A stretch of 64,000 nucleotides of DNA, taken from the NCBI GenBank assembly GCA_963667535.2, contig CAXXDU010000002.1, positions 1 to 64,000 on the forward strand. The letters are read 5' to 3'. Origin of the DNA: UBA5614 sp963667535 (GTDB taxonomy: Bacteria > Cloacimonadota > Cloacimonadia > Cloacimonadales > Cloacimonadaceae). Below the pieces are notes generated by a model that did not search any database, was not told where the DNA came from, and saw nothing but the letters and a program-made list of their open reading frames with translations. Every line of letters begins with the position of its first letter. Positions within the stretch are counted from its first letter, which is position 1. Positions 52,301-57,945 of this stretch are shown here, piece by piece. The position numbers and the translations under genes were made by a program.

Positions 52301-52348
52301 ACACCGACATCACCGGAAATAATCCAGGAGCAAAGAATTAAGAACTAA
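46346..52348 (+). CDS. Giant secreted protein with duplicated GLUG-repeat regions
   Basis: About 2000 residues. I start it at the GTG at 46346, which has AAGGAG eight bases upstream and opens a signal peptide (KKFFFILLILLPGIISLAFA). Order: MAM/CUB-like beta modules; a first block (about 47500-48600) starting SGDGTEGNPYIVSTAAELN and running into GLUG repeats (GGIVGxNxGxIxNCxxxG); fibronectin-like and choice-of-anchor modules; an ASPM/Hydin-like module (PTAYQNVTITNTGG); more beta modules; then a second copy of the block (about 50995-52080) with GTEADPFRITDAAEF and NGWLPIGN.TTPFYG as in the first. GLUG repeats form right-handed beta-helices. Unlike its neighbours it lacks the YPNPF sorting domain. 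Probably a surface adhesin or matrix protein. Confidence 0.85.
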   Translation: MKKFFFILLILLPGIISLAFATDLAISPSTSAPDPSRTDYTAPYTQNFNGSWPPADWGTPTTVFEWGTGFFVEINFFQSHSQACAPLYWGTAGSPLNLWSPLINVPGPMYRLKFKWSHGQLATYNLDHGAVYVNETKVWQREGTEFNSNDGYTINPDNGVGIPGSGVMESIDLSPWAGHPIYVRFEGTASFGPEWYIDDFAVEYVDSSISTFPNTQTFSTTTFPPQYWSTPNSWEPERWWIRSTANAYGATGTGSALCSFESYAAGKNVDLRTQQLNLGPYGGKMSYDYAYSPYLAANADESLSIEYSFNWGATFAYPMATYYAAPSSSLITAAPHNSYGWTPSATDWATNTLALPIGVNAVRFRGTSAQNGRLFIDNVKFEKNYFVSGDGTEGNPYIVSTAAELNLMRNYLGSASARVYFKLGNNIDLTAYLAPGGEGYIAWGTNGWLPIGNGTTPFYGGLDGNGHSISGLRMAYYGTYHGLIGYAATGSVIKNLSMGSDCNILGDAHTSSIVGFNAGTIDNCSSAATVKLGNAQNGGGIVGTNDTGSISNCTFTGSVTRSADGVNANALGGIVGNNGTTGTVTRCKSNATINGSLWTGGIAGWNYGTISLCKSTGNISAYSNSNGGVVGQNNGNITNSYSRCNITGAQNIGGLVGNHGSGTISNCYSTGTVSGSPRGGLIGARSGTVNGSYWDTQTSGIGTSSGGTGKTTVEMRSQTTFTGWDFVAETANGTADYWGITSTDNNGYPFLAWEVANEQRSPILISPADLATGMPETGFELAWTANPVGILPSTYNIYMMRYTSPGVMEEHLLPVVSGTTFNPVTQGGITFNYGQTWYWSVIGYTATGAEFPNSTTRSFTIEKDPFVTESFETGNTNGSAVISDWPQALGSGSNYWTVNNIDNGYNTTPRTDSFNVILNYSGGTNTWMFRSVPLTGGVSYDVELYARQFTSAPANANIGIYYGTAGTIAGMTNTVVAQSSLTSGSYQRISSSFTPATTDTYYLGIRTVIAGTTPNYVSLDDITISLTPPILSYTPHTIDFDVTALNLPTAYQNVTITNTGGLTLNLEASNIILTGTDSTQFSFTTTGFPAALTVGQSVAIPVRFNPTSQGVKTATLSITHNTDIYDVSLTGTSQAANALLESFEGSFAPQGWTRDNNWNQTSYQVYHGVKSAYRPTDSSTSITLSTPVLTLTGASILNFKTYVPVSTYQNIQPAYYNPSTSAWINIGSAISLSPDTWQSHSVALTGITGNYKLGFAAYYSAGGSSSQVYLDLVYGPEITPPGAPTLALPITDATDVNLLPAFTWEAPASGGFVTGYRVFCDQNANPTTQITSSLLTGLTFTATAALNYSADYYWKVVAYGTGIDSTSSTIRKFTTNPDPQIVAFPYLQDFSSLTFPPYGWSKNSGFSWNRNEYFGIGGWGDGCAQADFFYQTGVIDLDTPFINLGGNRGILAFAHAYAPNSNRPTNIDQLEILYSTDGGSNYTSLILYSGGESGLLTTASATSNCFAPDVTDWAFKSVALPMGTNKVRFRGIGANGNALYLDNINISKAPFAGGIGTEADPFRITDAAEFDYVHSYVGDTHADKYFKLMNDIDLAAYLAPGGAGYAAWGTNGWLPIGNPTTPFYGNFDGNNFTVSNLRTQYYGFYHGTFGTLGTGGVIRNLVLAANCYVLGDRETGSIAGRNSGTVQNCRSAATVNIGNNQAGGGLVGYNTGTIIGSSFSGTITRSGTGVTSTKIGGICGNSETGSFITDCSSTGSISGNNWCGGLVGWNQGTINRCYTSGSINSAGNSVGGLVGEHRGTINNSYSRATVSGASYVGGLVGYNNSSTITNSYSTGTVAGSQRGGLCGQSGAVVTNSYWDTQTSGIATSYGGIGKTTVQMHTQSSFDSWDFVSTWFTNSAYNDGYPQLMWTTSEIPVAATPINLGIQPGTVSGTIILTWDNMNANWYGVYSGSTPSNLTYLGWVGTNCITVQADNLGFFQITSGSGTPTSPEIIQEQRIKN

Positions 52349-52373
52349 TTAATAAAACCTCTTGATAGTAGTA

Positions 52374-52397
52374 GGGATAGACCCATGTGTCTATCCC
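52374..52397 (+). terminator. Hairpin after the giant secreted protein
   Basis: GGGATAGAC/GTCTATCCC with a 6-base loop, 25 bases after the stop. No good T-run follows, so it is a weak terminator or an mRNA-stabilising stem. Confidence 0.55.
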
Positions 52398-52410
52398 TCT
52401 GCCTTATAAA

Positions 52411-52731
52411 TCAATTATAAACGGACACTCCAAACTGCTGGGTGTGACAGAACGCAGACAGGTCCGAAAGTAATGACCTTATATTCCTGGTTTTCATAGC
52501 CCCGATAATGGAATGAGCATACATGATATTGCCTACGATTTCATCGTCGATAACAGCCACAAAGTCCAGCTCCGGAATAAAATCCGGAGATTGCCTTAAA
52601 ACATGAGTGAGATAATGCTCATCACAACCCGGAACATGCAGGTTCCAAAAGGCTTCACGGGTAATAGATTCCACTACTCTATAATCTACCTCAGTTTCAA
52701 GCCTGAGCGTCACATTGTCATTACCAGGCAT
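52411..52731 (-). pseudogene. GNAT N-acetyltransferase, frameshifted and truncated
   Basis: The open frame begins like a YhbS-type GNAT enzyme (LRLETEVDYRVVESITREAF, FVAVIDDEIVGNIMYAHS) and then loses similarity. Shifting frame at a GGGG run near 52500 restores it: YENQEYKVITFGPVCVL, where the family reads TFGPVCVLPEYQGKGIG. The restored frame ends soon after, at 52415-52417, before the acetyl-CoA loop (Q/RxxGxG/A) and the C-terminal half. So both a one-base loss and a truncation have occurred, and it cannot encode a working enzyme. Confidence 0.8.
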
Positions 52732-52754
52732 CCAATCCCCAGGCTTAGTGGTTT

Positions 52755-53177
52755 TTAAGGTGTAATAGGATATTTTGCAGTATCATGGTCTATCGTCCAT
52801 GAACCGGCTATCTCATGAAAGAGAAAGTCTGCGGATTTTGTTCGTTCCTGCTTGGAACCGGGTTTATAGGTAAACTTTATATTCACAGTTGCAGATTTGG
52901 CTTTTTCATCAGCTCTGATGCTTCCGACTTCTGTACCCACAAGACGCCAATAGTTGCTGTTATTAACATTCGCTCCATGTACTTCATTCCAAACCTGTTG
53001 AAATTCACTGATTATTCTTCGCTTGGTTGGCTGATAGCCTTCTGCCTGGTCATCTGATTCTGCCTGATTATCAACTGTTGCTTTGGATTTGGAGGTTTGT
53101 TCTGCTTTGCTCTTACAGCCTGAGACAGCAAAAGAAAAAACCATGACAGTACAAATGACTAAAACAATTGTTTTCAT
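52755..53177 (-). CDS. Small lipoprotein of unknown function
   Basis: 140 residues from the ATG at 53177 (AGGAG upstream; the frame is open to 53252). The signal MKTIVLVICTVMVFSFAVSG ends in lipobox SGC. A low-complexity linker rich in Lys, Gln, Ser and Asp follows, then a small alpha/beta domain (about 60-140) with VGSIRADEKAKSATVNIKF and SWTIDHDTA, resembling NTF2-like or DUF4878-type folds only in outline. No enzyme motif. It has its own weak promoter near 53280-53308 and lies apart from the TetR operon. Confidence 0.7.
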   Translation of the reverse strand: MKTIVLVICTVMVFSFAVSGCKSKAEQTSKSKATVDNQAESDDQAEGYQPTKRRIISEFQQVWNEVHGANVNNSNYWRLVGTEVGSIRADEKAKSATVNIKFTYKPGSKQERTKSADFLFHEIAGSWTIDHDTAKYPITP

Positions 53178-53279
53178 AGATACTCCTATCATGTATAATG
53201 TACGAAAGCCTGACCTATAAAAGTACGTTAAGTCAGGAGGCTTGTCATGCATTATTACACCCCGAACTGATTTTCAATA

Positions 53280-53308
53280 CAAATAATTGCATATAAACTG
53301 ACTGTCAA
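53280..53308 (-). promoter_or_regulatory. Possible promoter of the small lipoprotein
   Basis: Minus strand: GCTTGACA (-35 at 53303-53308), 17-base spacer, TATTTG (53280-53285). The -35 is perfect, the -10 poor, and the leader of about 100 bases is long. Confidence 0.35.
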
Positions 53309-53405
53309 GCCAAATTGTACATCTGATCAGTATAATCATTTAAAGGATTAGGTAATTATCAAGCTAAAGAGAGAAGTCATTATCAGGAAAAGATTACACA
53401 TGGTC

Positions 53406-54059
53406 TTAAAAGTACTTTCTTATGAAATCCTGCTGCTTTTCCTCATAGGCTTTCTTACCTTTTTCCGTAATAAACTGATTGGTCAGGAATAAATTCATCT
53501 GCAGATATTCAATTTCCATGTCTCTGGTCAGTTCGGCAACTTTCCCCACTTTCAGTTCTTTATTCATTAGCCAGAATTCACCCAGAAACCATAATACTGA
53601 TACCAGGTTCGGAATCGCATCCGGGTCATAACGAAAGTCCATCATTTCCTGTTCTTCGAGCATTTGGAAATACTTACATAATTCGTTCTGGCGTTGAGTT
53701 GTGACCTCGATAAAGCGTTCTCTGAGCTTAGCATCATTGTTTGCCAAAGCACTCATGTGATTTAATAGAAATCTGTATTTAAAGAATATGCGCAGATTGT
53801 TGGTGATTCTCTCCGAAGCATTAAAATCCGGTTTGAGCATTTCTTCAATATTCCAGTTTTCCCGGTATTCCACGACCATTTGTTCATATATTTCGAGGAG
53901 GATTTCCTCTTTGCTATGGTAGTAGTAATATAAGTTACCGGGACTTATCTTTAGCGTCTTGAAAATCTGCACAGTGGATACATTATCAGGACCCAGATCA
54001 TTAAACATGTCCAGCGAGGTCTTGATAATTCTGCTTTTGGTATCGTCGCTTTTACTCAT
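53406..54059 (-). CDS. TetR-family regulator
   Basis: 217 residues: an N-terminal TetR helix-turn-helix (IIKTSLDMFNDLGPDNVSTV, then ISPGNLYYYYHSKEEIL) and an all-helical ligand-binding domain of the TetR_C type with FFKYRFLLNHMSALANNDAK. It is the second gene of a two-gene operon, starting 7 bases after the flavoprotein stop. Two 16-bp palindromes around the operon promoter (55477-55492 and 55521-55536) are probable operators, so autoregulation is likely. The ligand is unknown. Confidence 0.9.
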   Translation of the reverse strand: MSKSDDTKSRIIKTSLDMFNDLGPDNVSTVQIFKTLKISPGNLYYYYHSKEEILLEIYEQMVVEYRENWNIEEMLKPDFNASERITNNLRIFFKYRFLLNHMSALANNDAKLRERFIEVTTQRQNELCKYFQMLEEQEMMDFRYDPDAIPNLVSVLWFLGEFWLMNKELKVGKVAELTRDMEIEYLQMNLFLTNQFITEKGKKAYEEKQQDFIRKYF

Positions 54060-54066
54060 TATCTCT

Positions 54067-55452
54067 TCATCCCTGTTCAGTGATTTTACTAAAGGAATTG
54101 ATGATTCCTGTCATCATGTGCTTTGAATAAATCTCCTTCCTGATTTTGGGGAATCTTGCTAGAAAAGTAAAGAAATTATTCATCAAAAGAGTCTTAACGT
54201 CTTTTTGCGGGAAATCAAAGTTGCCCCTTTCTTTGTAGCTCTGATAATCCTTAACAAAGGGGAATCTCAGCCTGATGTAGAGTTCATCCCTGAAAAGCTT
54301 CTTGCCGGCTACACCCAAAAAGCTCATGGGTGCGACATACTCCTGCTCAGCCATTGCAGCCAGTTTCACCGCCAGGTTGTAAAGTCCTGTTTCAACAATA
54401 GAGGAATCCTCATAGTCATCAGAGACTATTCCTGTCAGATTTACATGCAGCACTTCGAAGTAGTTCTGGAAGAGATTTTTCAGATTGTCCATCTGTCTGA
54501 ACGGACCGGATATTACCATAGCGACTTGCTTGCCGTTCAGCATGGGAGTATGATTATGAAAGAACGAACGATCAAAGAATTGTTTCCATTTTGCGGAAAG
54601 GTATCTATCCCTGATAGTGCCGGCATAGATAATGATGTCTGCCGTGATTATTTTGGTTTCATAAACTTTTCGGTAGTCATCCTGACCATCATATACGCAG
54701 TTGAAATCATATCCGCAGCGAATACAGCCCAGGCATCCCCCGTTGACTTTTGTGTCGTGCAGATTTACTATTTCCGCTTGTGAACCAAACAGCTTCTTCA
54801 GGTATGATGTCATGTGACGGAGATTATGATTAGTTTCCTGTTCATCTGTGAGAATTACCACTTTTTTAGATGTTGGTACAGTTTTGGAAGGTGAATGCGA
54901 GAAATCCAACTCAGCCGGTTTGTACTGGAGAGGCATGCTTTGACGAGGGTTTTGCGCTCCTGATTGAATGAAGCTCACAAAGTTGGCTGCGAATAGGTTC
55001 AATCGGGTTCTTTCTTTTTCATTATTCAGGTCCATCATATCAGCAGCATAGTAATCAAAGAAATTCATTCCCAGGTCTTCTGAAACTTCTTTGATATAAT
55101 TTAAGGCATAGTTGTCGCAGAAATGTATGGAAGTGGATATGGCTGCTGTGGGTTTGGACCGGAAAGCAGCTTCGCTATTGCGTTCATAAACCAGCTCGAT
55201 AAAGCGCTTTAATTGAGAAGATACGAGCAGGTAGTAAAGCGGGAACCCCCAGATTATACCGTCGGATGCCTTTATGGCTGCAATAGTCTCTTCAAATTGC
55301 TGAGTATTGCTCTCAAGAGCTTTGATTTTATTGGCTATATTTAATATGACAAATTCTGCCTGAGGCAGCCTTTTTTGCAGGTACTTAATGTATTGCATTG
55401 TTACACTGGAACTGTCACTTTTGGGACTTCCATTAATTACGATGATTCTCAT
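54067..55452 (-). CDS. Tandem flavodoxin-like FMN reductase / iron-sulfur flavoprotein
   Basis: 461 residues from the ATG at 55452 (AAGGAG upstream). Two flavodoxin-like domains follow one another. The first (1-185) has INGSPKSDSSS, the phosphate loop of NAD(P)H-dependent FMN reductases, and GIIWGFPLYY. The second (about 200-350) has the Cys-rich GGCLGCIRCGYDFNC, as in multimeric flavodoxin WrbA/iron-sulfur flavoproteins, and the FMN-contact IIIYAGTIRDRY. A C-terminal helical part ends the protein. It probably moves electrons from NAD(P)H to a small acceptor in anaerobic or redox-stress metabolism. It is cotranscribed with the TetR gene. Confidence 0.8.
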   Translation of the reverse strand: MRIIVINGSPKSDSSSVTMQYIKYLQKRLPQAEFVILNIANKIKALESNTQQFEETIAAIKASDGIIWGFPLYYLLVSSQLKRFIELVYERNSEAAFRSKPTAAISTSIHFCDNYALNYIKEVSEDLGMNFFDYYAADMMDLNNEKERTRLNLFAANFVSFIQSGAQNPRQSMPLQYKPAELDFSHSPSKTVPTSKKVVILTDEQETNHNLRHMTSYLKKLFGSQAEIVNLHDTKVNGGCLGCIRCGYDFNCVYDGQDDYRKVYETKIITADIIIYAGTIRDRYLSAKWKQFFDRSFFHNHTPMLNGKQVAMVISGPFRQMDNLKNLFQNYFEVLHVNLTGIVSDDYEDSSIVETGLYNLAVKLAAMAEQEYVAPMSFLGVAGKKLFRDELYIRLRFPFVKDYQSYKERGNFDFPQKDVKTLLMNNFFTFLARFPKIRKEIYSKHMMTGIINSFSKITEQG

Positions 55453-55476
55453 TTCACTTCTCCTTAAGAGTAAATA

Positions 55477-55536
55477 TAGAATACATATTCTAAACAGTCC
55501 CCAATCTGTCAAGCAGAAAATAGTATATATATTCTA
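55477..55536 (-). promoter_or_regulatory. Flavoprotein-tetR promoter with twin operators
   Basis: Perfect palindrome TAGAATACATATTCTA (55477-55492) and a related TAGTATATATATTCTA (55521-55536), 44 bases apart. GCTTGACA (-35 at 55507-55512 on the minus strand) lies between them, and the first palindrome covers the -10 region. This is a typical TetR autoregulatory layout. Confidence 0.75.
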
Positions 55537-55859
55537 TTGTGCCCTTGAAGTGTCCTACACAAAAGACAGTAAACACATATACAACAAGAAGTATCGTAAT
55601 TGTATAAACCTAATCACCTAATTCATAATTCATAATTCATAATTAATCTCTCTTTCATTCATTCTTAAATGTTCATAGTTTGCAGATACGATTCCCTCGT
55701 GACTCCTTAGTGACTCCGCCGTGAGCACGGGGGAATCACTGAAGTAACACGGCTTTGTCACCCACGTATTTTATGCACACAATAAGCACAATTAAAGAAT
55801 GATTAATGATGAGGAAAGAATAGGTGTTTTAGAGTCAGCAGTTAGTTTGTCTGGGTCTG
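55537..55859. other. Intergenic region with a hairpin
   Basis: GATTCCCTCGTG (55690-55701) pairs with CACGGGGGAATC (55726-55737), with one G-T wobble; the loop repeats GTGACTCC. No gene is seen. The T-rich end near 55850 may hold the terminator of the propeller-like gene. Confidence 0.5.
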
Positions 55860-56942
55860 TCAATCCATATGGTAATATCTGACTTCTTTGTCACGATACT
55901 TTTTATCTCCTGTTATAATTCTAATATCTTTTCCATCAGGAGACATCCAAAGGTCAGTCAAAGTAGTCCTTCTTGGTAAATCAATCCTACCCAGGCATCT
56001 TAGGTTTTTATAATCAATTATCGATAATTTCGATTTGTGAGACGATATCATTATGCCATATTGTTGATTGGAAAGATCCCCAAATGTACCCATATGATTA
56101 ATGCTAAAGATGGTTTTACCTGATGAGGTTTCAATAATTTCGCAGGTTTCGCCATAAACAAACATACACAATTTGCCATCTTCGGACAATTTAGTCAAGT
56201 TTCCATGTATATATTTTTTCCCAAGCTTCTGGTAGATTACATTACCATCCATATTAATAAGAGCGTAACCAGTCCTCCAATTAGAATCGTGGTAACTATA
56301 AGTAAGCAATGTTGCCTGTTTGTCTATGGCACTTGGATAACAATGATAGTGATCTCTGGGAAGTAATACTTGTTTGAGAATGACACCGGTTGTGTCGGTG
56401 ATAAGAACACCACTTTCGCCGTAAAAATACAAGGTATCTGCCCAGACATTTTGCCATTGATCATATTTAGAGCCTTCATCTTCGTAGAATAGCCAGAATT
56501 TATCAAAGAACTTACCGAGACTGTAAAATGTCCCGGTATACATAGGTAAGGGATATTCCTTACCAGATTTATTTATTATAATGGTTCTTTTCCAATCTTC
56601 ACTAATAAATGCAGAAGACCCATCATTTTCTACCAGGTGGCTTGCCACATTATAGTCATCACCAAAAAGACATGAGAAAAGATGCCAGCCTATTCTTAAG
56701 TTTTTGGTCCATAAAATCCTCTTTGAATCATCTAATAACTGAACCTGACCAGAAGTCCATAAATCATTAATTTTAAAAGGGTTTTGCTGATTGAAATATT
56801 CGTCATAAGGAATGGTTTTATAGCATGTCCATGAATGCAAATCGTCGGTAATCAGTTTACTTTTTACGGATATAGAAACATCATGCGCAATAAGAGGTAA
56901 TAATGCTAAAGCAAGCAGAATACTTGTTATGATACTTTTCAT
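55860..56942 (-). CDS. Secreted beta-propeller-like protein
   Basis: 360 residues with a signal peptide (MKSIITSILLALALLPLIAH). The mature part has repeated strand pairs ending in phrases such as LLDDSKRILWTKN, YALINMDGNVIYQK, KLSEDGKLCMF and WMSPDGKDIRIITG, which are the DG-type turns of WD40/PQQ-like blades. No catalytic motif. AAGGA precedes the ATG. It lies 35 bases downstream of the oxidoreductase gene and may share its transcript. Function unknown. Confidence 0.6.
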   Translation of the reverse strand: MKSIITSILLALALLPLIAHDVSISVKSKLITDDLHSWTCYKTIPYDEYFNQQNPFKINDLWTSGQVQLLDDSKRILWTKNLRIGWHLFSCLFGDDYNVASHLVENDGSSAFISEDWKRTIIINKSGKEYPLPMYTGTFYSLGKFFDKFWLFYEDEGSKYDQWQNVWADTLYFYGESGVLITDTTGVILKQVLLPRDHYHCYPSAIDKQATLLTYSYHDSNWRTGYALINMDGNVIYQKLGKKYIHGNLTKLSEDGKLCMFVYGETCEIIETSSGKTIFSINHMGTFGDLSNQQYGIMISSHKSKLSIIDYKNLRCLGRIDLPRRTTLTDLWMSPDGKDIRIITGDKKYRDKEVRYYHMD

Positions 56943-56977
56943 AATTCAATCCTTAAGATTTGATGGCAACTCTGAGC

Positions 56978-57913
56978 TTAATGCCCTACCGTTATTGCCA
57001 CACCGCCTTTTTTATGTCCGGTTTCCACGTATCTATGTGCTTCCATCATTTGTTCCAGAGGATACGTTTTGTCGATAACCGGCTTAATATGTCCCGCTTC
57101 TGTTATCTTGGTTATTTTATCCAGTCTGTTTGAATCCAGTTTAAGGGTTTCATCATCGATTGAGGCATATTTACCTCCCGGTGTAAGTGCTTTTCTGCAG
57201 GATTGTTTGAGCTTTGAGGTTTTGGCTTTTCCCACTGCATCAAGGATAAAATCATATTGCTCACCGGTATCAATTGAATCTTGTTTTGTGTAATCAATTA
57301 CTTTGTCTGCACCCAGAGACTTGACTAATTCCAGATTGGCAGTGCTGCATACACCGGTTACTTCTGCACCCATGTATTTGGCAAGTTGCACTGCCATGGT
57401 TCCAGTTGTACCAGAAGCTCCGTAGATCAGCACTTTATGTCCGGGTTGAATATTGCCTTTTTCCATAAACTGCAGTGCCAGCAGTCCTCCGTAAACAACT
57501 ACTGTGGCTTCTTCAAAGGAAATATTGGCAGGTTTCTGAGCCAGACATCCGTATACCGAGTCCTTTTCTTTCATGCATTTATACTGCGCATAAGCACCTA
57601 TGCCAAATCCTGTGAAACCATAGACTTTATCGCCGGGTTTAAATCTCTTTACGTCTTTGCCGACAGATTCAATTTCTCCAGCCAGCACTTCGCCAAGAAT
57701 AAACTTTCTCGGCCTGAATAAACCCATTGCCAACCGAAAAGGAAGCCACACTCTTGGTGATACTTTGGAGCTGCGGATAAAGATATCACTATTTGTTACA
57801 GCTGTAGCCATTACTTTGACGCATACTTCATTGTCCTTGGGGATAGGTTTTGCAATCTCAGCCAGCTGCATAACTTCCGGAGGTCCGTACTTTTTATAGA
57901 TTATGGCTTTCAT
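56978..57913 (-). CDS. MDR-superfamily NAD(P)H oxidoreductase (quinone-reductase-like)
   Basis: 311 residues of the medium-chain dehydrogenase/reductase type. The N-terminal GroES-like half has YGPPEVMQL and GDKVYGFTGFGIGAYAQY. The Rossmann half has the dinucleotide motif VLIYGASGTTGTMAVQLAK, with AGASG.VG changed to GASGTTG. The Cys ligands of zinc alcohol dehydrogenases are missing, which points to the zeta-crystallin/quinone oxidoreductase branch that uses NADPH. The substrate is unknown. The gene starts 32 bases after the GlmL-like stop on the same strand. Confidence 0.88.
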   Translation of the reverse strand: MKAIIYKKYGPPEVMQLAEIAKPIPKDNEVCVKVMATAVTNSDIFIRSSKVSPRVWLPFRLAMGLFRPRKFILGEVLAGEIESVGKDVKRFKPGDKVYGFTGFGIGAYAQYKCMKEKDSVYGCLAQKPANISFEEATVVVYGGLLALQFMEKGNIQPGHKVLIYGASGTTGTMAVQLAKYMGAEVTGVCSTANLELVKSLGADKVIDYTKQDSIDTGEQYDFILDAVGKAKTSKLKQSCRKALTPGGKYASIDDETLKLDSNRLDKITKITEAGHIKPVIDKTYPLEQMMEAHRYVETGHKKGGVAITVGH

Positions 57914-57945
57914 ATTTTACACTATTCTAAAGAATGGGACACATC

